From contig MU001507.1 of assembly GCA_010093485.1 (NCBI GenBank), forward strand, positions 756,844 to 820,843: a stretch of DNA of 64,000 nt, read 5' to 3'. This stretch comes from Karstenula rhodostoma CBS 690.94. Its lineage: Eukaryota; Ascomycota; Dothideomycetes; Pleosporales; Didymosphaeriaceae. Below, in pieces: positions 1 through 12,076 of the stretch (position 1 is its first letter; each line of letters begins with the position of its first letter). The position numbers were made by a program, and so were the translations under genes. A model generated the notes under the pieces. The model worked only from the letters and a program-made list of their open reading frames with translations. It had not been told where the DNA came from and searched no databases.

Positions 1-1838
1 TCCGTTGATCATCTTCCCAAACGCACCTAGGGCATACACAGAGACCTCCTAGTGCTCCGGATGCCCACTCACGTCTTTCCTGAACCGGGAGTCGAATATC
101 ACAGTAGTGACTGAACATCTCTTCTCCCTTCTTCAAGCCGGGCCGCCTCGGCACTTGTCGCTCGTAATCGACAAGCTGTTCGCGGGCCCAGAAACGGATG
201 GTGCCATTCCATTCCCAAGCCACATTTGGGTCGCAGCTATGGTTTGCAAGACACCACATCGGATGCACAGCACATATTTCAGGTCGGCCGTCGAGGCCCT
301 GGCGTCCGGATGCCGTTCCTATCACGCGTTAGTAAGCCTGGCCAATCCGAGGCGAGAGGCGGAGAACTGACCTCGGAACTTTGCGTACAAAGTGTTGAAA
401 ATCCATGTGTCATATCGATGACTTTGTTCGTAGATGTTGACGTCCATCTTCTCGAGAATATGCAATGGCCTCAGGATATTGGCTTCGAAGGAAAATGGCA
501 GAGTTTGGGGAACAGACGCAAATGGATCAGAATCCAACTTGCATCTCTCGGTCAGATCGAGACCATGATAGTCGCCCCAAATGTAGCGAACCTCTTTCAA
601 ATCGAGCGGGTGAACACCTTGCGTTTCAGCCAGGCCCATCGCCCGGACCAGTAGGCGTGTGTACAGTACGTCTGCGACTTCGCTTGCTCTGACTTTCTGT
701 TCCGTGACTACGCCACATAGAGAAGGATGGTAGTTGTCCTGCGCTAGGTCATGGCACTCTTGACTGCAGAAGAAGACTTCTTCGCATTCTTCGCATGATA
801 GTGTGGTGGGCTGCTGGTCATCGCTTGTACTTGAAAGAGAAATGCTGCAAGCATCGCAGTAGAAGTCATGTAATCGAGATATCCCTGTCAGAAGAGATTT
901 CTCTGTCAGGATCTCTTCCCCAGGCGAGATGTCTTCTTTCGCGAACACGCCGAGTTGTTTGACGTAGGCAACATCGGTACCCTGAGACGACGCTTCGCTG
1001 TGTATGTATCAGTACGCAGCCTAACGATATTGACATGTGTTACCTCGACATAGAAGAATGTCTTGTGCTTACTTTAGTATTGGGAGCTCCGCAACCCTCA
1101 CCTCAAGCTTTGGCGCAACACGTTCCATTTCATCATTCAGAATTTGAAGCGCTTCAGACGAGAACCTATCCGGTTCATGATGGTTCCAAGGATAAAGCTC
1201 TCGGCGTACAGAACCCTTGTCGGGGTAATCTTCGATGCTGATTGAGTCAAGATCATCTTCTTGGGAGTTCAAATGCAAGCGTAGCTTTAAGTTAAGGGCT
1301 TCGCGATACGATGCAAGTGTCGCTTTATCCGGGAGAGATCTCGAGGCACGTTTAAGGAATCCGGCTGCACTTCGAAGACTTCCGCATTGTATAAGACAAG
1401 GGATGAGTATCTCGTATCTAGGAGAGATCAGCGTTCCCATCCGTCAAGATAGCAAAGAAGCGCACACTTACGCACTTCCCAACCATACAGACTGGGCCCA
1501 GAGAACTACCTGAACGGCATCCTCGCATGGAGAGCCTTTTTCTTCTCGGTAATCCTTGTTAGCAGCCTCCAAAGCTTCTACGTGAAATTCGCCTTCCTCC
1601 GCACATTCGTCGATCAAAAGAAGCGCCTTATAAGCATCGCCAGCGGCAAGATCGGGATATCCCAAGTTTCCGTATGCATTGGCAAGAACCAGCCTATGTT
1701 TTATGCTGTAAGGATTGTCTAGTGTACCTGCCTGAAGCTTGGCTAGCCCCTCCAGCCGCTCGTGCAGGGTGTCGCTGGATATTGGCTGTCTAATGTTAGA
1801 TAAAGAGAGGAAATTTATGGTTGGGATCTTACGACCAT
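1..1838 (-). CDS. MYND zinc finger / SET domain protein with TPR-like N-terminus (3' end off the window)
   Basis: Probable SmyD-like lysine methyltransferase. I read exons 1833-1838 (tentative), 1472-1785, 1073-1417, 372-997 and 1-318, and their phases agree. The N-terminal half is helical and TPR-like (LVLANAYGNLGYPDLAAGDAYKA). Next come FAKEDISPGEEIL (start of SET), a MYND-type Cys cluster (CDAC, CEECEEVFFCSQECHD, H/C) and the core SET motif NHSCDPN in the last exon. After that are FSHYCD and a post-SET CVCPRC. The intron at 319-371 has a clear TTACTAACG branch site. The family binds S-adenosylmethionine and methylates histone or other protein lysines; the target is unknown. The start is uncertain: ATG at 1838 would give a two-codon first exon, and the open frame above it (ending at a stop near 1970) may hide another exon. 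The gene diverges from the LisH/WD40 gene about 220 bp away. Confidence 0.85.
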
Positions 1839-2060
1839 GGCGTGCCGATAGTCGATAGGAATTTGCAAGATATATCCAGCGTAGGCTAAAGAAGAATCGA
1901 TTGCCACATGTGGATGTGGAATTTCTTGCTGCACGTGATGCTTGGCATGGCCGAAATTTTGACGGGGTTAGGATCGGCTAACGCCGGATCCTCAACCAGC
2001 CGCATTGACAACCAACCACGGTACTTTCATCCCTCCTCGTTTACGGCGCCATCATCGGAA

Positions 2061-3542
2061 ATGTTTCCCACGGTCGCAGAGCTTGTGGCTCATTTCCTGA
2101 GGTCTAATGGGTATACAGAGGTATTTACGTCATCGATGTCCAAAACCATCGGGCTTACCTGAGGTAGTCGCTGGCTGCGTTCATCGACGAGGCAGGACTT
2201 CCAGTGGATACAGGAAGCGGGAATCCTGACTTCACGATTGAGCAGATACTGCAGGAAAAAAAGACGTTCGACGCAAGTTTGAGGTTTGAAAGATTAGGGT
2301 TGGAAGACAAAGATCGCAAATGGCGAAGCATCGGTGAGTATTGAGCAGCTACCATCCCTGCTTTCCGCTGATGGGTGCCACGTAGCCCCGTCAAGACCAA
2401 TCGTTATTGAATCCTCGCCACGGAGCAACATCCTCAGTGTTTCTCCTCTAAGCTTGGCCCTGCCCTCACAGCCCCTGCTGCAAACCTACTTGGCTGCAAC
2501 AACCGCAGACAGGCGCTTACACCTTATTGACACTGTCTCTTCTTCATCTAGTGTGGTTCAATCTTATTCTGCTTTCCAGGATTCACCTATATTGGACGTT
2601 ACAGTCCTTCGAGGCCGGTATTTGCTAGCGGCTTCGATGTCGGGCAAATTGCTCCTCTTCGATACGAAGACCGAGCAAATCCTCGATCAGAGGAAAGATC
2701 ACGGCAAATACGTCGTGAAGATAGCTACCTGGTCCATGGACTCCTATACCGTTGTGGCCTCCGTGGGATGGGACGCTAAAGTTTTCCTATACAGGATTGG
2801 TACCGACAGTACGGAACTTCGACTCGGGGAGCCCGTTGCAACGATTTCACTGCCGACTGTCCCCGAAACTCTGCTGTTTATTCACTCTCCTGAAACTTCG
2901 CGCCCTATATTGCTACTCACTCGCAGGGATTCCACCTTTCTCTACTACTATGCGATTACGACGGAGGGGGGAGTTAACTCCGCCATGTCGCCTATTGGCA
3001 AGCAAAATCTATCCCCACATTCGAACGCGTGGGTTGCGTTTTCACCGGCAGATGTTCAGGTCAATCCGGTTGATTCGTCGGTTGTTGCTGTTGCAACTTC
3101 CTCGACTCCGCATATGAAGCTACTGGTCGTGAAGCTGCTTCTACCACCTGAAGCGGAGGTGTCGTCGGACGGGTCTGAGGGTGTGATCTCACAACCGGCC
3201 ACGCAAGCTTCGCAAGCTCGCGCTGATCGTCTTCTCCAAGAAAAAGAAGAAGCGGCCATTATGGTCAACGTGAGTACCATGGCTCCGCAGACAGCCTATT
3301 CCACGCCACGGCTAATGTGGCGGCCCGATGGATCCGGCATTTATGTCAGTTCGGACGACGGCGTTGTACGCGGATTTGAAACTAACACCGGCCGATTGAT
3401 GGCATCTCTGACCGCTCACGAGCCTGGTTCAAAGATCCGATGTCTCTGTGCCGGGCAAGCAAACTTTGGTGCTGATGACCAAGAGGAGTTTTTGTTGACT
3501 GGCGGTTTCGATCAGAAGCTCGTCCTCTGGAGGACTGGCTGA
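2061..3542 (+). CDS. LisH and WD40-repeat protein
   Basis: Exons 2061-2120, 2168-2333 and 2386-3542 give 460 residues. The first exon carries a LisH dimerisation motif (FPTVAELVAHFLRSNGYTE, then LAAFIDEAGL after the intron). The rest is a beta-propeller-like series of WD-type blades, with readable repeats such as VVASVGWDAKVFLY, PRLMWRPDGSGIYVSSDDGVVRGFETNTG and LLTGGFDQKLVLWRTG at the very C-terminus. No catalytic residues are visible. LisH-WD40 proteins are usually scaffolds in ubiquitin ligase, dynein or chromatin complexes, and I cannot say which applies here. The GTG at 2334 lies in the second intron and is not a start; the in-frame join at 2333/2386 (SI|APSRP) is clean. It diverges from the SET gene. 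Confidence 0.85.
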
Positions 3543-4407
3543 AGCTGAAGTCGGCTCGGCCACCATTATGTAGAACGGCAGCGATTGGCTCGAAGCATCT
3601 AGGATCATCCTACTATGATGGCAATTTTTCATAACATTCATCGACGTATTGTCAAGCCCAAAAGAAGCAGTTCATTATCAGCCAGATATGTACGGTCGCC
3701 GGCAACTTCACTGTCTCCGCGAATGATGATAGCTTCTCATCCCACTCATATGGATTGCTCGGCGAAAAGTTCCAGTTATTGGTTAGGAACCTCGACGCTG
3801 AAGTGGCTCAAATTGGGTCGTTTCTAAATATGTCTCGGGGATCATGTACTTCCCAAGCCGGCCTACGCATCCCCAAATCTTCCCCGGTGCGCCCAGAAAC
3901 TTTCTCAACTGACAAAACAAAAGAACATTACAGATGCTCCAGATCAAGTATCTCCGGGATTATGGCCGCTCGATACCGGTGACTCGGACCCACTAGCAGC
4001 CAGGATTTTGGTGAAGCCACAGTGGGCTGGTCAATGCCATGTGCAAAGTACATGCTAAACTAGCTCCCGCCCCAATTACTTTTTTTCGGACGAGCTGCAA
4101 CAACTCCGTTACAGTCAACGCGCGGCACAAGGGTTCAGCGCCGTGAATCTAGCTCTCGGCGAGCTGGGAAGTGATCCCATTGCTTGGTTTCAGATCTCAC
4201 AGCTCCTTCACCGTGAAGGCCCTGGTACTTCAGGAACCTTTGAAAGATATAAGACTACGTCCCCGCCGCTAGTAATAGCTCTTTAGAACAACGCTCGCTC
4301 AATAGCTCCTAAGTAGCAATACTCCGACGGTCTGCTTAGCTTTCCGAATACCTTTTCTCCCAATCTATTGCTATCTCACATTTACAATTCCCATTCCAAA
4401 CGCCAGA
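3543..4407. other. Intergenic, no gene seen
   Basis: About 860 bp between two co-oriented genes. It has only short shadow frames and presumably holds the 3' UTR of the WD40 gene and the promoter of the RRM gene. The run before the 4408 ATG is C/T-rich and typical of a fungal leader. Confidence 0.6.
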
Positions 4408-5398
4408 ATGTCTTTCTCGGTCTCAAGGAATGATGCGGATGGAGACTATCTACTCGTCGTTTCTGGTCAATTGCGTAAAGATCCCTACCTTGCGGACTGG
4501 AAAGCTTTCAAGGATCATATTCGCAAGGTTGTACGAGAACAGCCTGGGTGGTCGAATGTGTGCGAAGGAAACATCCGAGGAGACATGCAAGGATGGTGCA
4601 GACTGAAGCATAAGGAAGATGCAAATTCTGTTTACAGTTGGTGACATCAATCTACACCAGTGCCTTTTGGCTAACACGCTCCTCTAGGTGCTTACTCCAA
4701 ACAAGTGGTGATTCATATTTTCGCAACGAGTCTACGCACGGGGTACTGGGACCTGCTTAAATGCAACTGCAACAGGCATTTCGGGGTAGGGGAAAGAGGC
4801 CACTCCCCCGGCCGTTCCGGAATCGATGTCAATGCTGTCAACCAAGTCTTCGGCAAACGAGAAAGCGCCTCCGCAGCCTATTACGCAGTACCGGGACAGC
4901 CTTCCTACCAATACAATGGTTACTACCAAGCTACACCCTACGCGCCACCAGCTGCCTACCCTTACCCGGGCACACCGATGCAACCGGTGTATTCACAGAG
5001 CTCCGGAGGCCTGCCCGTGAATGTGAGCCGCGGCGCGGTAATCACCGAGACGCGTGGGATCTTCCTCCAGGGCCTGAATTACAGTGTAGGGAATAGCGAG
5101 CTTGCAACCTTACTAAACAGTGCTGGTTTGCGACCAGAGCAAGCCAACGTGCACAAGGATTCAAGGGGCGCCTCCAAGGGTGTAGCGACCGCAAGATTCT
5201 CGACCAAAGCCGAGGCGGAATATGCAGTTTCCAAGCTCAATGGCACAGGGCATGCTGGGAAGACTCTCACCGTGCGCATGGACACGAACTCCACCGTGAT
5301 CGGTTCACTCGAGCCTTTTGTGGTCGATGGTTCAAACAAATCTGTGGTAAGCTGCAGGGTAGCCTTGTCCTTACGCGACTAACAAGGGATAGTACTAG
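4408..5398 (+). CDS. RNA-binding protein with RRM domains
   Basis: Exons 4408-4636, 4688-5346 and 5393-5398 give 297 residues. The N-terminal part is a degenerate RRM-like fold (WKAFKDHIRKVVREQPGW, then GWCRLKHKEDANSVYSAY). The middle is a low-complexity Tyr/Pro/Gln/Ala linker (YYQATPYAPPAAYPYP). Near the C-terminus is a clear RRM: GIFLQGLNYSVGNSELATLL (RNP2 side), KGVATARFSTKAEAEYAVSKLNG (RNP1-like) and GKTLTVRM. This suggests a single-stranded RNA-binding protein, with target unknown. The first intron has an unusual GTTGGT donor but a good CTAAC branch and CTCTAG acceptor. The last coding exon is just one codon plus the stop (TAC TAG); without that splice the frame would run 14 codons into the intron. 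Confidence 0.8.
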
Positions 5399-8300
5399 CG
5401 CCAAAGCTGCAGAACCACTGTAACGAAGAGATTCAGGTATGCCTGCGGGGGTAGGAGTGGGAACTTTACGGAAATACAAGCCCTTCTTCGTCGATGATGA
5501 CGACTTTGACTTTGGTCTTCTTTGCCGGACGTACACTTCGGGTGCATCATCCGTGTCTTGGCCAGGTGTTCATGTAGCCCAACGTTAAGATCTTAATTTC
5601 AAATCTGTGTTCCAACAGCGCCGCACATTTGTTTTTGCGCAACATTGCTTTTTGACTGAAGTTGGAAGATACTAGCAAAACGAGTCTTTCGCAACGCCAT
5701 CCCGCACTCCCCGGGTGGTCTTGATTGAGTGATCGTGGGTGCACGATCTGAAACAGTCCAGGGTCCGCCGTTTCCCGATCGATTGAGCTTGACGTTGACG
5801 CAGGACATGTCCGTCACGCATCGAACTGGAGTAGCCACAGACAGGACCAAGCCGCTGGGCGCTCGCTGCTTTGGATCATCTGAACCACGCTGTATCTCAT
5901 CGGTCAAGAAGCGACGATGGTGTGTATGTCTGATCGACGGATTTGTTCGGTGTGGCTAGCTATCCCGCTTCCGCCATGTGGAATCCGTGACGGTCGTTGC
6001 CATGGCTATCCATGGACAGGCAGATGCCGCCGCAGCGTGGCAGCGCTGCGACACATATACCTGTCCTAACAAGAAAAAGCGATCGTGTCCTAACTAAGGT
6101 TTTATAGCGGGCTACTAAGCCTTACTTACTTACTTACTTAATTTTATTTATCTATTTATAACGCTTCCTTTTATATTACGTTTAGACGGCAGTTAGTCCA
6201 TGTTTGTCTATCACTTTACGGGACACTACTTTGTAGTTTGAGTCAACAATCAGAAAACCATGGCTATCCATGCCGCCCCCACATGTAACAGCGCTTCTAC
6301 AGCATCACTACAATATGTCTTACGATCCAGTTCAGGCTTTCGGTGCGCCCTCGGCAGTAATTCAAATATTCATAATAGACTACAGCGAGAACCATCATCA
6401 CCGTGTGTTTCGAAGTTTTCGAAGGTTCCTATACACAGCAACTTATTTTTTCTAAACGAACGCGAACGCGAATGCGACGAGACGCGATGCACATAATTAA
6501 GTGGAACCGGGTGTACGTGCTCGGCAGGTCATCTTACGCGATTTTATCGTCAACAGTAACACGAGTTGCACGTTCATAATGTCGAAGCATTCAACGCCTG
6601 TCTTGAATCCTGTTCACGTTTGTGGCGTAAGCCTAGAATCCTTCATCGGGTCGCCAAGACGGTGGCGAGATCTGGAAATGATCGGTTCCGCTGTTGCTGC
6701 TCTGCATCGGAGAGTATGGGGTGCTGCCAATTATTTACAGCTAGGGTGTGGATGGCGAGACGGGTACCATTTTGCGGCTCTTGGGGCGATGCGATTGCCC
6801 GTCGGCGGATCGCCTCACGCACTTCATGAGGCTGTATGCTCGCTTCACGATATCCACCTCAAGAGCTTCACCCTTGGGATCGTAGCGGTAACGAAGATAG
6901 GCGAACACGAACAGTCTTCCCGGTCTCTTCACTTTTCTTTCCTATTCCTCTCTCTACTGGAGCGCTACACACGACGATTGGCCCATAGGTGCTAGGTTTC
7001 CCTCACGTTGTGAAGATGGTGTCACGATTCTCTTGCGAGTAAGAGCGCCATCTGGTGAGCCTTTCAACTCTGACATGGGCATCAAGAAGCTTATATACTT
7101 ACAGGAATCGCTGGCAACGGTACGCTAGCAGCGGTGCTGCACCAGCACAGCCAAGAACACGGCATCGCCAGAGTAGTCCTGGTAACTGCAGCTACAAGTC
7201 GGCGATAATGGCGTCCAAGACGAATGAACATCGCATACGGCTCTCGTCGAAATGCAGGCACAGCGACGACAGCGCAAGATATTTCCGATGTTAATGCAGG
7301 GACGCGGCAATAACAACGGCGGCCCAGACCAACCAGGTGGGGTCACAAACGCTGCAGCCCTAAGTATTTCCAAGCTTCTTGTGGATCAAGACAGGGGGAT
7401 CTATAAAGAATTATTTGTTGGGTTGGGAACAAGACTGGAGCGATTTGGGGGGGTTTTTTTTTTGGCTGCAACCACGGCATGTCACAAAGCCCTTCAACGC
7501 GGCACGGCCCGCTACGATGATCTACATGCATGAGGCGTTGGAAACACCATGCAGATCAGGGCACACTGGCACGAGGACGACCCGACAATCTGGGGGAAAG
7601 GCTTTGTGGCATTGCGGCGACGCAGGGTGAGCACCTTCGAGTCCGGCGGGGAGGAAACACGATGGATCGAGATCGAGATCGCGGACCCCGGACCCCGGAC
7701 GCCGACCACCAAACATGCTTGCTGCAGCAGGGTACCCAATGGAGTGGCTGCTCTGAGACGAGGTACAACGAGGTGGTGCAAGATTGACACAAGTACTCTA
7801 CGAGCTATCGGTATCAAAACACGCTCAAAACATTTACGGAGGCTTGATGCCAACGGAAGGGCACCTAGGGGTTACTTTCTTATGGCCATTCCCTCCTCGG
7901 AGGCTCGAATAAAATTGCACATTTGAATAAACATCGCTGCTCCTATTTCGTGGGGCTTGTGCGTTGTGGCTTGCCGGCATTACTTGCCTGGAAACTCCGG
8001 TCACGATAGGGCCTCATGTTGGGCAGCAATGCTTTTTTGCTTCCGACCAAATTTCAAGACACATGTTTTCCTACTCTTGAATTCTAGATCAATGCCCGCG
8101 CTTGAGACACTATCCACGGAAGCGAACTCACACTGATATTCAAGGCGTTACCTGCTAATAACGTTCTCACTAGATCTCGCTGTCAATATCGTAAAGACCA
8201 GAAAGGGTGCAATCTCAAGATACGGCCCAACAGGGTTCATTAGCAACCTACATCTTATCGTATCAAAAGTTCATCTGAACGGGCTGGCAAAATGATACGT

Positions 8301-9318
8301 GTTTGATTTGCAAACATATGTCCATCTGTGAGTACCATCACCCACGAAAGGAAATCGATATCCCACAACAGTCGGATGGTCGTAATTGCAGTTAAGCTGC
8401 CATCGCCATCTCTTTTGACTTCACAATAGTTGAGACCAAGAAAGCTAAAAGATGGTACAGCCCACTTACTAACGCATATTGCTCCCATGGTGGTGTTGTC
8501 GATCGCCCCTGGCTTCTGGTCCTCGGGGCATACCTTCCGGGCAACTCCTTCCAACTTTACTCATCCTGGCACCACTATATCGACACATCATCAGCATCGA
8601 CAGTTAGAAGATATGTTCTATAACAGCAGAACTATGCATGTCCAATGTTGTTCTGGTCCTCGTTTGTAATGCGTTACTGGACGATTCTACAGCAAAACTT
8701 TGGTAGAGATCAAAACAAGGCGCAAGGTAATAGTACGTTCTTATGAGATGGCAGACATCGATTTATACTCTCCTTTCTGACAACCTCCTAGATATAAGTA
8801 AACTGAAGTTGGTCTCGAAAATGCCATGGATATCGTTAGTAGAATGACCATGATTAAGGTTGGTAGGAGACGGTATGTCTCAGAGCGACGAGCTTCAACC
8901 AGAACGCAGGCTTGCCTACAGACGTTTATACTTCAAAATGTCTAAATGAAGAAGTTGCAACCGGGTTTTGGATTCTCACATTCGCGCAGAACAATCAACC
9001 CAGCGACCACAACGACCAACAGACCCAGAGTCCTCAGTACTTGGCTTAAGCTTGATCTCTTAACTTAGATTGCGAGCAGATAATATCACTTCAGTTTACA
9101 GGTTTGTAGTTTCTTTGTGTTCGTTCTACCTGAGACTAGCACAAATTTCACAGCAACCGCGTGCTGGTCAACGCCTGCCATAGAAAGCTTGCCAAGAATC
9201 CAGTTGACACTTGTTCACCACTGTAACTTAAACTCTACCCGCCCACACATATATAACCCATTTCTACGATACCGCCGTATCGCCGTATCGCCAGGTGCCG
9301 CACCCAGCCGTCTCTCTC
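5399..9318. other. 3.9 kb stretch without a convincing gene
   Basis: No frame here shows a recognisable domain, plausible splicing or coding-like composition. It contains the inserted repeat at 6000-6272, an AT-rich patch with five TTAC units near 6120-6142, a G7T10-like run near 7447, and scattered frames of 60-125 codons that overlap on both strands and look random. The last few hundred bases are probably the promoter of the 9319 gene. Confidence 0.6.
6000..6272. repeat. Small insertion flanked by 15-bp direct repeats
   Basis: CCATGGCTATCCATG occurs at 6000-6014 and again at 6258-6272, bounding about 243 bp. The inner segment is AT-rich, contains tandem TTAC units and ends in AACAATCAGAAAA. 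Its last 70 bp or so resemble 19495-19571. This looks like a short transposon copy with a target-site duplication. A duplication this long with an A-rich end would fit a truncated non-LTR element, but the class is inference. Confidence 0.5.
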
Positions 9319-10543
9319 ATGAGTGCCCTACCCTCTGCCAGTATCCAATACTGCGACATGTGCAGCGCACGTCTGAAGGACTACGACCCGGCCAAGCGTA
9401 TGAGGTGTGCGACTTGTGCTGAACAGGTCGACTGCTGGGTCACCGCCACAAGCTGGTCGGAGCTATTGCAATACAACCGGGAGTTTGTTCGTAACCAGCG
9501 CCGGTCGACAGCGTACTCTTGGTATCCGGTCTTCGAAAACGATGGCCTCACAACGGAGCTACTTCGCCTGCATGACTATGGCTGTCTGTGAGTACGTCGG
9601 AATCAAATGTCAACGGGACAGTCAATGAAGTGACTGTTACAGTATCATCGACGCGCAAGCCGGAGATCACCAAATCGACCAAGAGAATCCAAAAGCAAGT
9701 CCTCCAGGGCCTTGGTACGAGATAAAACAGCGAGCGTACATCCGATTCTTGCTGCCGACGGAGCACCGCCGCATTGAAGCCTTCGCCTTTGGCGAGCTTG
9801 AGACGCACCTCGCGACCACGCCAGCCATCGAGATGGCGTGCTATTACGAGTAAGCATTCCCATGAACATAATGCGGCGTCGGACTCGCTGATACAAACCT
9901 CACACCCAGGTACGCAGAATACATTCCAGGTCAAACCATACCGAACACTAGAATCCGTTTCGCCACGCCCATGTTACCTAAAGACGGCAAGCAAAAAGCA
10001 GCCGCCGAGTTTCCGAGATACAAGAACTTCTACACGACGTTCGAGGCGGATTTGCCCGAGGTAAGTAAGCTCACGAGGACCTCGCTTCGATTTACTTCAC
10101 TTCACTTCAACACCGTCCTGCTGACCATGACGCGACAGACCGCCGGCCGCGCCACCTCGAAGCACCGCACGGCATACCACAAGGACGACCTGCAGTGGAA
10201 AAGCTGGAAAAAATGCGCAAACAACCAACTCGCCGTCATCGCCGAAACCGACATTCCATGCTTCTCTCAAGGCAAGCGGGGTTTCGGCGTGGAGCTCCCG
10301 GTGTCTCAGGCGATGAAGCCGGTCATCGTTACTGTAGCCTGGAGGGAATGGCCTCCGGAGCATGTAGGCAAAAGCCTCGCAACCGTCGTGGAGGACACTA
10401 TGCTCATGGCGGGAATGAAGCCGGTGTTTAAGGAGGAGGATGAGCTGAAATCGGAGGAGGCGAAGGGCTGGCATAAGGTGAGTGCAGGTTTGTCGGCTGT
10501 GGATGCGGTTGCGGAGAGGATTGGTGCTTTGGATATGGGATGA
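9319..10543 (+). CDS. Hypothetical protein with N-terminal CxxC-rich motif
   Basis: Exons 9319-9587, 9643-9849, 9910-10060 and 10139-10543 give 343 residues. All introns are canonical (GTGAGT, GTAAGC and GTAAGT donors). The N-terminus has a CxxC-type pair arrangement (YCDMCSARLKDYDPAKRMRCATC) that could bind one zinc ion. The rest is soluble, with no transmembrane segment or signal peptide, and contains the charged stretch AYHKDDLQWKSWKKCANN and a beta-rich VELPVSQAMKPVIVTVAWREW. I do not recognise the family. The ATG at 9319 is chosen because the codon opening the frame upstream is GTG. Confidence 0.75.
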
Positions 10544-11103
10544 TAGGAAATGGTATGGGGAAGGCTGGCGACGCTGACGCTTAGTCGGGCGGGCGCGAAC
10601 ACGAGCACATTAATACGGACGATCGACAGCGACGTAAGTTGAGACGAATTGAATGTTCGCATACGAATTGTCTCAGGATATGGCACCCTGCTTCTTACCA
10701 GACTCATGTGTGAAAGCGAGGAAGTTGCAGCAAGCTTCCGCCGCTAAAGTGGCCGTCGGCGCATGCAGTCCGCAGAAATCAACGCCTCGGCACGAAACCT
10801 ACCCTTTGCGGTAGTTTGACTGACGTCGTTCTCGGATCAACCCGCAGCGGGAGGCATCGTGCAACAGGCAATTCAGCTTCAACTCAACGGCAGTGCAAGA
10901 GAGACCGCTTGATGTGTCTGCATATACATCAACCCGCTGTCGGCCCGTCGTTGTGGCTCCAGATATCCAGATATCCATACCGGCTGCTCACGTGACCTTG
11001 CGCGGGCCCGGCTAATACTCGGCGTTCCAAGAGGACAGCTTACGCGGTACGTTTAATGTACAGTAGCATTCAGCAGTTCCACGTCAACACCACAACCGCC
11101 AAA
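10544..11103. other. Intergenic / promoter region
   Basis: 560 bp between two co-oriented genes. It is GC-rich near 10980-11010 and includes a repeated ATATCCA (GATATCCAGATATCCATAC around 10961). No gene seen. It presumably contains the promoter of the OST subunit gene. Confidence 0.5.
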
Positions 11104-12076
11104 ATGAGGTTTCTTCGGTCGCTCGTTCCCTCTCTGCTTGTAAGCTCGGCTGCAGTTGTGTCGGCTGCCTCTTCCTGGAGTTTTGAGGATGCCGCCATCA
11201 CAGTTTCAAGCAAAGGCGCCGGAGTGGGTGCTGGTGTGAAGGACAAGTGAGTTCGAGGAGACGTGAATGAAATGCCTTTACTGATGAACATTTCAGACTG
11301 AGCCCTACGACTCCGCTGTCGAAGTCCGTATCTCTAGGCGCTACCGACACGCTGAAGCTCCAACTCACGACTGTGGACGGCAAGAAAGCCACGCGGCCAC
11401 ACCAGGCCTTCCTCACCTTGACCGACCCCGCGACCGACGTAGAAGAATCGTTCCTCCTCAACGTGAAAGACAGCGGAAAGGGCAGCGTGGTCCTGGTAAG
11501 CGGCGTAACCCAGTGGCTCCGGACGCGGACGCAAGCTAACATACACAGGCACACAAGGATCTCCCGCACCAATTCCTCACCTCGTCGAAGCCACTCCCCG
11601 CCTCCATCGTCATCGGCTCCTTCGGCTCTTCGACCGCCTACAAAGCCAAGGTCTTCGATCTCAACGTCGCCCGCGACCCCAACGTCCCGCTCGCCATCCC
11701 CGAGAAGCCCCTCCGCTACGCCGCCGAAAAGGAGATCCACCACATTTTCCGCGATGACCCGCGCTCCCCGCCCAAGGCCATATCTCTGATTTTCGCGGCC
11801 GCTGTTGCTGCTTCTTTGCCTGTGTTGTTCATCGTCTGGGGGTCGTTGGGTGCCAACGCCAACCATTTAAGCAAGGCATTGGGCAATGCGCCCATTTCGC
11901 ATGCCCTTTTCTTCGGGTCCATCCTTGCGATGGAGGGTATCTTCTTCCTGTACTACACCACCTGGAACCTGTTCCAGACTCTGCCCGCCGCCACTGTGGT
12001 TGGGATCGTGGCTTTCATTAGCGGGAGCCGGGCGCTCTCTGAGGTTCAGGAAAGGCGATTGACTGGGCTGAGATGA
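11104..12076 (+). CDS. swp1: Oligosaccharyltransferase subunit, ribophorin II / Swp1 family
   Basis: Exons 11104-11246, 11297-11495 and 11549-12076 give 289 residues, close to the usual length of fungal Swp1. There is an N-terminal signal peptide (MRFLRSLVPSLLVSSAAVVSA), a luminal beta-sandwich-like region with VDGKKATRPHQAFLTL and VAIPEKP-type segments, then three C-terminal hydrophobic helices (ISLIFAAAVAASLPVLFIVW, HALFFGSILAMEGIFFLYYT, ATVVGIVAFISGSRAL). This matches the subunit that, with Wbp1 and Ost2, forms the non-catalytic core of the oligosaccharyltransferase complex, which transfers the lipid-linked glycan to Asn in the ER lumen. It is an essential housekeeping gene and appears intact. 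Confidence 0.9.
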
